Shown: positions 11,440 through 23,402 of the stretch, piece by piece
Layout of the letters: each line of letters starts with the position of its first letter
How positions within the stretch are numbered: the first letter of the stretch is position 1
Origin: Pteria penguin
Taxonomy: Eukaryota > Mollusca > Bivalvia > Pterioida > Pteriidae
Length of the DNA stretch: 64,000 bases
Assembly (NCBI GenBank): GCA_035048485.1
Contig: CM068584.1
Coordinates: forward strand, 65,096,542 to 65,160,541
Reading direction: 5' to 3'
Notes under the pieces: generated by a model
The model's input: the letters and a program-made list of their open reading frames with translations, nothing else
Database searches by the model: none
Told to the model about the DNA's origin: nothing
Position numbers and translations under genes: made by a program

Positions 11440-13581
11440 TTTTGGAATACATGGTGCATTTGGTATTATGTTCTTCAATTCTAAAATTGTTAGCCTTTGT
11501 GCTTTCTCAAAATTTCCATTAATTATCATTTAATTTTGCTATGATATGGTATATTTGATTGGCTAGCGTTATGTGTTGTTCATCCATGAACAACATTAAT
11601 TGATAACAGTCACATTGAAATGCTCTCGGAGGCTTTATGAGAAATGGCTACATTTTTGTCACTCACTAATATTTGTATTACTTGAATCTGATATCTTATT
11701 CTTTTCAAATGAAAGGACACGACTCTGATATTTATGTTTATTGTCATATACCAAAGGTGTCTCTTAGATTACGATAAGCAACAAGACAGCAGTCAAGGCC
11801 TTTCGCATGATAAATTAACATACAATGTTCTTGATTCTTGATCTGGAACATTAAAGCCAAAATCAATTTAAAAGGTTATCGTTGTACGTTCAGATACTGA
11901 ATTACTTTAAATTCAAAATTTAAGAAGTAGGTTGTTCAGTTGCAATTTTCCACCTTTCCTCTCCCTAAATGTCCCTCAAATAAGACGGAATATATTGGCA
12001 TTTAATTCATCCCTCCTGGGGTAAAAACATATGTTAAAACTATGATCGTCGTACAGATGCCGCCCATCCATTAGTAAAAAGGAGCTTAGAAAATAATAAA
12101 ACATATCAATTTCTTATTGTCATTTATAATACTTGCTTAAATGCGATGTGGTAGCAAACTAAGGGATATTCATTCATAGAGTCAGAACTGACACAAGTTA
12201 TGAGTAATAAACTGCATCGTTGTGCAGATAAATTTTACACTGATATTCATGAATGTACACAGCCTATTTTTAAAAAATCTCGATCCTAAGACTCCTTTAA
12301 TTATCATATAGCCTAAGAACAACACTTTTCTTAATTATTTTAAATCAAGTCATTTCAATAATTCATTTACATTTTGAAACATGCACATCAAAATTTGGCT
12401 GTTAAGGACAGAGACAAATAGATCATTCTAGTATACATTTAAAGACAGCTTTATAATGACATTGTAGGGTACCTGTTATAAGAGATATACATAGCTCAGC
12501 TGAATATTTTGTACACATGAGAAAATTGAAAATATAGTATTCTCATTTAAACAATTCAGTTCAGAGTCTAACAAAAAATCAATACTGTATCGCTCTAGAA
12601 TACAGTGATGTATTCGGACTTCCTTATTTGCAGCTTATGGGAGGTTTCCCTTCCTCCTACATCTTATCAAAATGCAATATAATGTTACTGCTTTATTCTG
12701 ATGTTCATAATATAATTACTTATATAGTTGTTTGTTTTATTACTCGATTAAATGTATGAAATATGTCAAAGCTGGAGTTATATAAAAAAATGTGTCCAAA
12801 ATATTTATGTTGGAAGAATGACCACATACCTACAGCAGATAAATTGAGTATTACAATGACAAAAGTGTGTGCTAACAAGAGTTGTCAGAAGACAACAGTG
12901 CTCGTTGATGGCAACCATATTTAAATAGCAAAGGAGTTTTTTGTATCCACTGACCTTCAAGCTCGCTGTTAGGTAGGTGAACCAATCAGTACGGCGACAT
13001 ATCAGTAACGGAATCCACCAGAGACTGAATTATTCAGACTGCCACAAACAGTTAAAGTCCACCGAGATCCACTTCCAATATAGACTCCATTCATAGTAAA
13101 TGTAAACGGAAAACAAGATAAGAACATGTACGTAATTATTAATTACGCAAGACATTATATCGCAATTTTGGTACCTGTCTTTTTACTAGGGACAGGAATT
13201 CGGACGTGTTATTTACACAAATGTTGGTGTATTGAGAAATAGATTTACCTTCATTTATATCGTCAACCAGTTATAAAATAACCGGTTCATATATGAAAAA
13301 GTATTTACTAATATGTCATAAAATATAATTCAGTGCATGTTAAATCAAAGACAGTAAGGGAATAGGCATTCACATGTTCAGTTTCATGATCCGACAATTT
13401 TTATAATTATCTGTTATATGCATGTGTAATTGACACAGTTGGAGTTTATTTCCTGGTACATTCATGTAACCTCCTCTTGACTAAGATATCGGCATCTAAC
13501 GAAAATGAGTGAGAACGGAAAAACGACTACATTTCCGTTTCGAAATAAAGTCTATGAGGAACTATTGTAATATGCTTTTAG
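11440..13581. other. Intergenic spacer between receptors A and B
   Basis: AT-rich DNA with stops in all frames and no recognisable exon, RNA gene or repeat family. It should contain the 3' end of receptor A and the promoter of receptor B; no clear TATA or CpG element was seen. Confidence 0.5.
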
Positions 13582-13621
13582 AACTCACCTTCATCTCCGT
13601 ATTATTGTGTCACACTTTGAC

Positions 13622-13850
13622 ATGCATATGAATGGATTCTTGTTCTGTTGTGCGGTGTCATATGCGACTGGAGAAGATATCATTCGACTGCAGAATGTGT
13701 CATCATGTCCCATAGCATTCAATACATGGCAACGAAGAGCTTCATTAAAGTCCTGTGCTACAAATGACGGATTTGTATATCACTGCATGCAATCGTCCCC
13801 TTCGTTGCTAGTGGAGTTCTGTATGATTCCGTTTTCAATTAACATCAATG
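13622..13850 (+). CDS. Receptor B exon 1: leader and first Cys module
   Basis: Starts at MHMNGFLF (a second ATG lies two codons on); donor GTAAGG at 13851, phase 1. It keeps the full family signature NVSSCP, W-Q-R-R, SC, FVYHCM and LLVEFC. The hydrophobic leader is short, so translation could also begin in an unseen upstream exon spliced to an acceptor such as CTTTTAG at 13581. Confidence 0.7.
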
Positions 13851-14903
13851 GTAAGGCATTTTGCTATTTTTTATACTACGCTTTTACAAAGGGGAGGTTT
13901 ATATTATGAAGTAAAATAGGCTGGGCTGTAGTGTAATTATCTCTCAGCCGATATATTCCGATATATGTGAAACAAAACAATTAAACTTATTTGGGTACAT
14001 CAGAGCTATTTATTTACTCATCACAGACTTTGTTTCCTGATACTGCAATCATCATCTGCAGTGCCCACAACCCCTCCCCCTTTTTCGCTACAAATTTACA
14101 AAGCATATATGATGATAACGTTGAAAACACTCAAATAATATGAGTAAATCTCCAGACGTGGCTCACAGAACTGCGGAATAATTTCGCTAATACTTGACTA
14201 TCACATGTAAAGCCCCCCCCCCCCCCCTTGGGGGGAATCCTGGAGTACGCCGCCACTATTTTGTGTACAAAGTAATGTTTGATCTTAAAGATAACGAATG
14301 TTTTATAATAAAGGCAGATGCAAAAACTGAGAAAAGTATTCTTTGCTAGAAATGACACTCTTGATAAATGTTTACATTTAAGAAAGAGGGAAAATGACAT
14401 CTGATACAAGAAAAGTAAACACAAAAAGACATTACCAAAATATTCCATTGCGAGGCAGTTCCATATCTAATTGAAGCGAGAAATTATATTCTTTTGGTGT
14501 GGTGTTTATTGGTCTACTTATAGAGAATAAATTCATGATCATTTATTGTCCTGTACACTTTTATACCATAAAACTATATGTTTTACTTTTTTTCAGTAGT
14601 ACACTTTATTTTAACTTGCAGATGGCTGCCCACACCTGAATACAGATGGTATCTTTCAAATCACATACGTTAACTGTTCTACTGGAGGAAAATGTCCGAA
14701 TGAAACGTCTTACTTGTCTTATCGGCTGTACCAATGTAAGTTGATACACCTTTACCTCTCTTTATCTTATAATTGGCTGCTTGTTTGCTAGCCGAATGAC
14801 TACATTGATGGATGGATATTTATGGAGACAAGGAGGAATAACATACATACATACATACATACATACATACATACATACATACATACATACATACATACAT
14901 ACA

Positions 14904-14938
<35 letters not shown>

Positions 14939-14973
14939 GTACATGTATGGATGCATAGATAGATAGATAGATA

Positions 14974-15009
<36 letters not shown>

Positions 15010-18000
15010 CATTGATTGATTCATTCATTGATTCATTCATTCATTTCGATTACAGATGATGGCTGTTACCCAGAAGGTAGAGATACAGACTCGTTCGACG
15101 AAAGGTATATAGTTAACACTGTCACTTTATAAGGAAACGCCACGTTTACATGCTCAGATTTTCCAGAGTACTTCCTTTTCTCTATCAAAACTTCCCTGTC
15201 GCTTCGTATTTTTCCTATCATACTAGTTTTACAGAGGGAAATTTCTCTGTGTCGTTTGCAAAACACTTTGGCACACTGACATTTGCAAAAAATAAAATAT
15301 GAAACACGTGCTTTTCATATACTTATATTGTTACTATGAATTATTTTTAAAAAGAGGTTATTATCTTATCACCAAAGTATTTATCACACTAAAACGTGTC
15401 TGGCTTCCCTATATTTCATTTACTGTATCCTTAGTATGATGTACTTTTAGGGGATTGTCATTTAAGAAGACCTTTGAGTTAGCTGAGTTTTAGTAGTTAA
15501 AAGGATTATTGAACTTCAATCGTCCTTGCTTAGAGGATGCGTGTGACCGGTCGGCGGGGGGATTCTTACTCCTCCATGAAACCTGACCCCACCTCTGTTT
15601 TTTAAAGAGTGTGAAGATCAAATATTATCAATTGACTGACTCAGGATCAGAATAAATCAGAATAACTAAACCATGAAATAACCATTATGTAGTATACCGC
15701 TGCCTTTAAGACATCGATTGAATGAATTGACAGTGACAGGATACATGTACTTAAATATTACTTATATTTGTCTTATTGCATCTGTTGATTTAAGGAGGTA
15801 TGTAACTAAGCATATACTGCCACGTATTATTTTACCTCCTCGATTTGAAAGGTTATTGCAGGACTTTTGCGACGGGTGTTGCATGCAACCAGGGGACGCT
15901 TACTCCTCCCGGGCACCTGGTCTCACCTGGATTTTATTGGGGTTCGCATTTGTCTGAATATGACACTAAACACGATATTGTCCCCTTTATTCCATGGACT
16001 ATGATATATGGTTTACCCTTCGGTGCTTCTTCGTTTTTTACTTTAAGCTATCATTATACCACTGAAGATACTCCGTCTAGTACGAGAGACAGCACTACGG
16101 AAGTTAATGGTAGGTGTTCACTAATATACATTGTTTATATAGATTTCTGTTTACTTGAATGATGAAATGTGGATATAAACAACAAATAAACGTAGAGAGT
16201 ACTGGCCAGCATGTATATTTTACAAGAAATACGTCGAATGTAAGGTTTGGCTTGTCGTTTGATAAATAGTTTTCAGCTGACTCAACACCTTACCCATGTG
16301 GGACGACAAGGCTAAATCTATTATCAAAGGGTATACTCAGCAGATCGTTTTTTCTGAAACATGCAATACCAAGTGGTTAACCGAAGGATTTCTAATAAAC
16401 TCTTTTTTGTATTTTGAAGATACACTTTTCATTATTTATCACCCACATATTTCATTATGCATACATCTTATTTATTTTAGGGACGAAAATAAGATCTTCG
16501 GGGAATTCCATGGAAAGTCCTACGATATTTTCACGACTGGAATTCATCATCGGTAACAGAATTGCATTGAATTCATACTATTTCTTAAAATGCTCATTCG
16601 TAATACACATATTTCACCTAAATAATGACTTTTTTGTTGGAGTCATTTATGCGCTGCTGAGTTATTTGAATGTTAACTGTACTTTTCGGCTAGCCAAAGA
16701 TTTTGACTCGCAGAGAGGAGACACTTTCTCCTCCCAGGCATCTGGTTTCATCTCTTGTTCACAGGGGTTCTTGATTGCCTTCACTATTCATATTGTTGTC
16801 AGGGCAACTTAGACTTTGTATCACATATTTCCGTATTTTCCACTTGAATGTTTGGTTTCCTATCTGGTGTACATAAGTTCATAATTACACTCTATGTCTA
16901 TTGTGTGACCACAGTCACTAAGACTTTGCACAAGATAGTTTCGTATTTTATATTTCACCTGCTACATGCGCTAAATAACAGAGTCGATAATATTTAAATG
17001 GGTGCTTCCCATTCTCCATCACATTTCCAACAAGCAAGTTATCACACACTAAATGAAATCACCCTACGCATCATTTGACATTGATTCATTGGTTAACATT
17101 TTAATAAGAGAGACGACACCGCAGGACGTGCAGCTAAAGATGTCACTTAGAATAATTTATAATTATAATATTGTTCATTGCAGGTACATCAGTTGGCGCA
17201 GTTGTACTACTAGTGTGTGCATTGACAGCAATATTAATACATTTTATAAAAAAGTAAATTTCATACAATAAATCTATTGAATATATATATGTACTGCATA
17301 ATGAATGTATGCATGTACTGCATATATGAAATGCATGCAATTTAAATGAATGTATGCATGTACTGCATATATGAAATGCATGCAATTTACATGGGACTGG
17401 AGCGCATGCCTAATAATATACTTTGGGCTAAATCTTTCAACCAAAATGTTTTGGTCACAACGAATAAATCCTCCTAATTAAGAAAAAAGGGGTGGGGATT
17501 CAGCAATATTAGAAAAGCCGTCACTTACACACGGAGCATAGAAAATATGCACAATAATAATGTTTAATTGTAATGCTGTTTTGGTACCGACTAAAGACGG
17601 TCAACTAAATTGTTATTAGTGTTGGTACTCAAACTCGTTTTTAACAGTTACTATTCTGCATGTGCTATTACTTTAAAATATGTAAACATGAAAATTCCTG
17701 AGGGCAGAATTGTTGTACAGTGCATGCAATCCGGGTTCGATTCACGAAATGTGCCATTATTTTCAAGAGCTTGATTGCCTATTGCCTCCATGACTAAAAA
17801 GTCGTAGAAAGCGACGTAAAACACAAATTAGTTGACCATCAATGAAATTTTCTGTTCTTTCTAATTATCACTGTCAGAGCATAGAAAAAACTATTTTAGT
17901 GCGCTGTCAAAGAATTAGCGCAGTAATAATAATTGGCGCACCTTGTGATTACCATGCTTAAAGATATTTATACCAGAGTAAGCATGATGTGTAGCAAAAG

Positions 18001-18520
18001 AGACAACCGTTTCCATACTTACTAAAACTCCCGCTGGGTTGATAGTTTTTAGCGGTTTATCTTTGTATTTTACTCTCAGTTTGGTGCTTTTGCTACTTTA
18101 AGGACAAGGCAATACAGACAAGATGTGTACTTCTTCAAGTACCATACGAATTTCGATGTCAGAAGGCGAGAGGAAAGTGTGTATAACGAAATAGAAGAAA
18201 CGCAGTCAGACCTTTCCGACAATCGTTCATATGTGGACCCAGTGTCTGTCGCCGACTTAAAGTCAGAGACAACAGTAGACGCTGTATTTGTTAGAACTAT
18301 ATCAGTCAGACGAAATAAGAAAGGAAAACATCGACGTGTATCATCACTTTCTAGATATTACAGTGTTATTTCATCCAAGGGAAGCCTACCTGAAAGACCA
18401 GCCTCTGAAATCAAATCAAGTTCAACTCTTCCTTCCACTCGTAGTTACATAGATGTGACTGATGATGATAAACACAAATCAAGCGAAAGTAAATGTAATT
18501 TTGTAATTTCTAATCTGTGA
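13622..18520 (+). CDS. Receptor gene B: Cys-rich type I membrane protein with tyrosine-rich tail
   Basis: Exons 13622-13850, 14622-14735, 15056-15104, 16048-16109, 16481-16552, 17184-17253 and 18103-18520; all phases fit, 1014 nt, 337 aa plus stop. Order: short hydrophobic leader (MNGFLFCCAVSYA), module 1 (CP...W..R...C...YHC...EFC), module 2 (DGCPHL...C...GGKCPNETSYLS), Ser/Thr stalk (YTTEDTPSSTRDSTTE), membrane segment TSVGAVVLLVCALTAILIHF followed by IKK, and a cytoplasmic tail of about 140 residues. The tail has Tyr sites YNEI, YVDP, YSVI and YIDV, possible SH2 or sorting motifs. It is a tandem paralogue of receptor A, with introns 1-3 at equivalent places. The tail differs completely and has no B-box. 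An AATAAA lies at 18860. An upstream first exon and a downstream alternative exon cannot be excluded. Confidence 0.75.
14622..15104 (+). CDS. Receptor B exons 2-3: second Cys module and 49-bp exon
   Basis: Exon 14622-14735 encodes DGCPHLNTDGIFQITYVNCS, a GGKCPNETSY block and RLYQ. Exon 15056-15104 encodes YDGCYPEGRDTDSFDER. The intron between them is filled by microsatellites (ACAT, GATA and GATT runs) right up to the acceptor, so the polypyrimidine tract of exon 3 is made of repeat DNA. Confidence 0.75.
14841..15050. repeat. Tetranucleotide microsatellites (ACAT)n, (GATA)n, (GATT)n
   Basis: About 23 ACAT units (14845-14933), then GATA and GATT/CATT units up to the splice acceptor at 15055. 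The periodic open frames here in both directions are artefacts. Confidence 0.95.
16048..17253 (+). CDS. Receptor B exons 4-6: stalk and transmembrane segment
   Basis: Exons 16048-16109 (62 bp), 16481-16552 (72 bp) and 17184-17253 (70 bp). The first two encode a Ser/Thr-rich stalk; the third encodes GTSVGAVVLLVCALTAILIH then FIKK. The 16481-16552 exon is phase 1 to 1 and could be skipped in frame. A mollusc dispersed repeat lies in each of the two flanking introns. Confidence 0.7.
17301..17389. repeat. 45-bp direct repeat, two copies
   Basis: Copies at 17301 and 17346, rich in ATGCAT palindromes, just after the transmembrane exon of receptor B. Confidence 0.85.
18103..18520 (+). CDS. Receptor B exon 7: cytoplasmic tail
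   Basis: The acceptor follows GCTACTTTAAG. Encodes KTRQYRQDVYFFKYHTNFDV, then ESVYNEIEETQSDL, a basic patch RRNKKGKHRR, SRYYSVISS and SYIDVTDDDKHK, ending at TGA 18518-18520. Tyrosines in YxxI/V settings suggest regulated phosphorylation. An internal GTAAAT near 18489 followed by a good acceptor near 18927 could give an alternative end. Confidence 0.7.
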
Positions 18521-19312
18521 AAATAATCACTTGAATAGATTTTTTCCAATTTTAAGTGTCTTATACCGGACAACCACTTTTTATCGAGATTTCCATTGTG
18601 AAGCTAACGCTTAGATTATGAGGTAATAGCAAGATGACACAAATCTAATCGGCAATTTTGCATTTGTCTAGCAATGCCACTTACATCATGCAAAATAAGG
18701 CACCTAAAAGTAAGAGCCAAAGCACCAGTTCAATGACAACAAAGGTATTCATGGAGGAGATACCCCTTGTTAAGAAAACAAAAGTATCATACAAAGACAA
18801 ATCGTCTTCATCCATGTCTAGACAAAAGTTCTTCTGAATTCTGCCTCTAAATATTTAACAATAAAAGTTACGAACTATAACATGTTTATATACAGAAATT
18901 AAGTAATATGACACATTTCTATTTCAGGAATTCGAGAAGCATGGTATGTTACGATTTTCATTTTTTAAATGAAAAATATATTTTGAATTCCCAATATCTG
19001 TTTAAAGCTCATGTTTTATTTATAAGGATTTCCTCAAGGTTGTGAATTTGGTCTAATGATGTGAACCTGATTAATAAATTATATAGACACTGTAATGTGA
19101 CAAATCTGAATAGTGTCTTTCATATAATTAACATTGATAATGTTGATAACGAGTTTAGAGAGAATTCTTTTCCAAGCTATATTCTTTTATTATGTAGGAA
19201 ATCAACTGCAAATACCAATATCCAGCAACGAAGAAGCAGTATTTAGCTGTATATATTTCATTTGCTGTTTGAATTTCATGTGACCATATAAATGTACAAT
19301 TTGACAATAATA

Positions 19313-19453
<141 letters not shown>

Positions 19454-19702
19454 TCGTAAACACCTGAACCCCACTACACGTGTATGAATACACACCTTCT
19501 ATCACACTACACATTCCGATCCCGCTACATACACTCGTGTAGTGGGATAGACAATAGTTCGCAAACCTATTTTTTCATCGTTTTCTATCCGAAAAATATA
19601 AAAACATATAATGTTTTGGGTTTCCGGTGTTTATGTGAAAAATTACACTTATTTCGAGAGCCATATTTTCCTTCTTTACACACTTTCATCGGGACGAATA
19701 AC

Positions 19703-19712
19703 GCGCATGCGC
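19703..19712. promoter_or_regulatory. Candidate NRF-1-type palindrome
   Basis: GCGCATGCGC is the palindromic core bound by NRF-1-like factors, which mark CpG-type promoters in animals. In such AT-rich DNA it stands out, and it is followed within about 60 bp by a possible donor (AGCGGTAAAT). It could start the 5' UTR of the SET gene; no transcript evidence. Confidence 0.35.
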
Positions 19713-21258
19713 AATTACAATTTCCGTTTCATCGGACCAGAGATGTTGGCCTTAGAAGAATAGCGGTAAATAGTGTAAGTTTGTGCTTATTTTTGTTAAA
19801 ATAGTTAATGGTAATTATAACAGTAACCTTAATGATCCAATGTTGTATTATTATGTCACTACTCGGTCAGTCGAGGCTTAAATCAGGTCTTTATTTTGTC
19901 AATGGAAAAGTGCATGGCGTAATTCCGGGTACCGCGTAATTCCTGTGGCTGTGGACACGTGGAAACGTTGATCAAAAACGGAGATGTTTTTGTCATCCCA
20001 CAGGAATTATGCATGGCGATGACCAATAGTTAAAAAGTAGCTATTTCACACATGTCACAAAGTCGGAGTCCTGTCCATCAAATCAGACCTCCAAAAGCTG
20101 CATAATAAATCTTGCATCTCGTTATATAGCTAATAACCAGTCCATGCACAAATGATGCATAAATTGTTATAACATTGTTATTTAGAAATCGACGCAAGTT
20201 ATCTGTTCATTCACCAGGGTTCCTAGCTGTCCTGTTGTGTACACATGACAGTTGTGTCTATCCCCGGCAGTATGGGGATAGAGATTCTATATGTCCGTGT
20301 TTACAGTGAATTCGTAAGGTGGGGAGTGGGGTGGGGGCTATCCAAGTAATGGTGCTGAACTACGAAAATTACCTTTTTTGCATGTGAAAATGGCAATTTT
20401 ATTACCTATGTACAGGGGAATTATTCCCACTCCCCCCTTTGTTACTGACGGCCTGGTTTAGATTCTTCTAGATTTTGTATGTATATGGGCAACTGGAGAT
20501 CTCCGGCCACTACAAACTTGGTCTGTATACATGTATGATTAATTTTTCATTTAAGTCACGACTTAGATGAACAATTAATCAAAGAGAAGGGAAAATTAAT
20601 GATAATATATTGATATGAGACATGAATTTGATAATATATTTCTTACATGACATAAGACTATCAAAATCAACGTACAAAAATGCAAGAAAACCGATGGAAT
20701 ATACATATATCCGCCATCTTGTGAATTGATGCTAAACGTATTTCATGTACATCATTGTATTATCAATGACGTCACTTTGGGAAAGACTGTTGATGACATT
20801 TCAACAACATTCAACCAATGAAATGACCTAAAAGTATTGTTCAGTGTGTGATCAATTTATAAAAGAATCGCCCGGGAGCTTGATATCACGAGAAGTCATG
20901 TGGGAAATAATTTTAATTAATAATATATTAATTACATGTACATGTGTATCTAATTCTCAGACATCATAAAAGGAATTTAAAAGTCAGATCAGCAGTTTGT
21001 AGGTAGAAGCCACAACTTCATAGGCCATCATGAAATTTATAATCAAAATTAATCTTTTTTTGGCAGATAGGAAACCCATTAGTAGAAATACATATAAATT
21101 TTATAGATTATGAATTTATCAATGCATGTTTTATCTGTCTCCACTCTTCATTTGAAATAATTTCATTGTACTGTACATAAACATAAAAGAAACTACAAAT
21201 ATATTTAATTGATTCTATAAACCCTTCAAATATATTACATATACATGATATAAAACAT

Positions 21259-21757
21259 CAGGGCTCAGCATTAAGGACTGTCCGACTGTCCAAGACAGGT
21301 AAAATTGCTTGTTGGACACTGGTAAAAGTTATCCCTGACTGGACACTGTAAGGCCGTTACGATATGCCTACATGCACATATGTACCTCACGATACAATAC
21401 ATATCTCGATACGATATGTATCACGATATGCATCTCTACATAGAAAGATAACCTTAACAATAATTATTTGTTCAATTATAGCTAATTGTGTCATTGATAC
21501 AAATAGGCAATATACTTTCAAAAAACATTTAATGAAATGTGAAGCTGCATTAATCAAATGGAAAGTGGATTTACACTCTATGATGATAAGTATATCTTTT
21601 CAAAGTTAAGCAAGAAATGAAGTAGTATATCTGGTGTTTCATGATACAAAGAACACAAAACTATGCAATACCATACACAAAACAATATTGCGATTTGATT
21701 TCAGTGATATGTAACAGCTCTACTGGACAGGCATAAAAAAGTTAATGATGAGCCCTG
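21259..21757. mobile_element. Terminal-inverted-repeat element, hAT-like ends
   Basis: The left end CAGGGCTCAGCATTAA and the right end TTAATGATGAGCCCTG are inverted repeats with one mismatch. A second inverted pair inside (a GGCCGTTACGATAT-type start near 21351, and TGATATGTAACAGCTC near 21704) suggests a nested older element. CAGGG ends resemble hAT transposons; no 8-bp target duplication could be seen. Confidence 0.5.
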
Positions 21758-22002
21758 AACGTACGTGTTATAAATCCATATCCTTTACATTTGAATAATT
21801 GGGGTAAATGTAATTAGCATATATTAAAAAAACCTAGAATTCCATCTTTAACCCACCAATAATTCATATTAGAAATGGCAACTTGTTCATCAAAGTTATT
21901 TTTTGTCTGTAAGCTCACATGTAGAAAATACAGAAAATTCAATTCTTTGTTCCAGCCTCATAAAGTTACATATAGTGTTAGTCGCAATATTTGCTCATCA
22001 AG

Positions 22003-23402
22003 ATGAGTTCCAGGGAAAAACGTGCAGTAAGTATATACGGTTACACTTTAAATTACATTCATCAAGATACATGTATAGTTAACAATTCATTATATATAAG
22101 TGGCATAAATACTTGTGTACTAACTCTATGACTAAGGATTTAAAATAATATGTTCTAAATTATATTTTTGGATTAAAAATGCGAGATATTTGAATTTCCA
22201 TTGAACCTGATTACCTTTCTCCTAAAAAAAATTTATCTCGCAAAATAAAAGTGATTTATAAGGCCTAAGGGGAAGAACCAGACCAAGAGTCACCATCATT
22301 GGGATGGAATGTTAAACTGAGGTACCTTGTACTTATAATTAGGTGCCCTACTTGTAGCTCCCTGTGCACATTAAAAGCCCAAATCTGTGTCCAGGGGAAA
22401 GTGTTTGGTCAAAATTCCCAGTCCCCAGTTCCCCTTTCTTTCCCCCTCCTCTTTTCTCTTCTCTTACTCTCTGTAAATGATCATGATCAGTAGATGTTTT
22501 TAGGACAAAAGTGCCATTATGGATATACATTTTGTAGGTGTCCTTTATACACAAAATCATCCACTTTTCAAATATCTTAAATATTATCTAATGTAAATAA
22601 TAAATCATTTATAAAAATGAATTTATTATTATTATGGCATATGTACATGTATGATGAGCAATTTTTAAAACAACAACAAAAAAATGAACACATGACATCA
22701 GTAGTTTTAATGTAGTTAGTTACAATTTTATTTCAAATTACATGTATGTTAAAAATTGTTGGGAATTTATTTTCAGATTTATATGAAAGCCATAAAATAC
22801 TGTTCAGGGTAAAGGGGTGTGGTCCCAACATCTTGTTTCGTCTTCTTCTCTGAAGGTATATATCTTAGAGACCTAATTATAGTCTCATTTTGTTGGATAG
22901 GTGGTCTAGTTGTGCATGTGCAATTTTGGTCTGGTCTGGACCCCTTGGGGCCCCACATATGGGTGTGGTCCAAATATATAATACCCCTTCTTCTTTGAAA
23001 GTATATTGTTGTTTAATAAGAGGCGATCAGTAGAGCTCCAGTCTCGACAGAGTCTTCTGGTTTTTCTGCATAACAATGATGCTATAGGTGTGATTGAAAT
23101 TATAAACATATATGACTTGGAAAAATCTCTCTGAAAATCACTTAAAAATACTCGTATGAAAAGCAGGGTCCCTTCTTACTGAAAAATTATTTGAGGGTAC
23201 ACAGGTCTGCATATAATTACCATTCTCAACATTCTGTTTATGAGTTTGTCGTTGAACTTATTTTATCATTTATCTACATGTATGACTAGTGGACTAGATG
23301 CCATCGCCATTATTTATTGAAATCAAAGTATTAAACATTTTGCTGTATTTGCAGCTGAAACTGGCACTGGAAAAAAATGAAATAACAGGACCACCTAATA
23401 AG
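22003..23402 (+). CDS. SET gene exons 1-2
   Basis: ATG at 22003 gives MSSREKRA and a strong GTAAGT donor; exon 23355-23402 adds LKLALEKNEITGPPNK before GTATTG. Both are phase 0. The N-terminus is basic and short, as in related SET genes. Confidence 0.6.

Noticed and set aside
14762..15040. Frames of MYVC, HTYI and INQS repeats
   Set aside because: Translated tetranucleotide microsatellite.
15845..16162. 105-codon frame as an independent gene
   Set aside because: It reads through a dispersed repeat into the true 62-bp exon 16048-16109 of receptor B; only that exon is kept.
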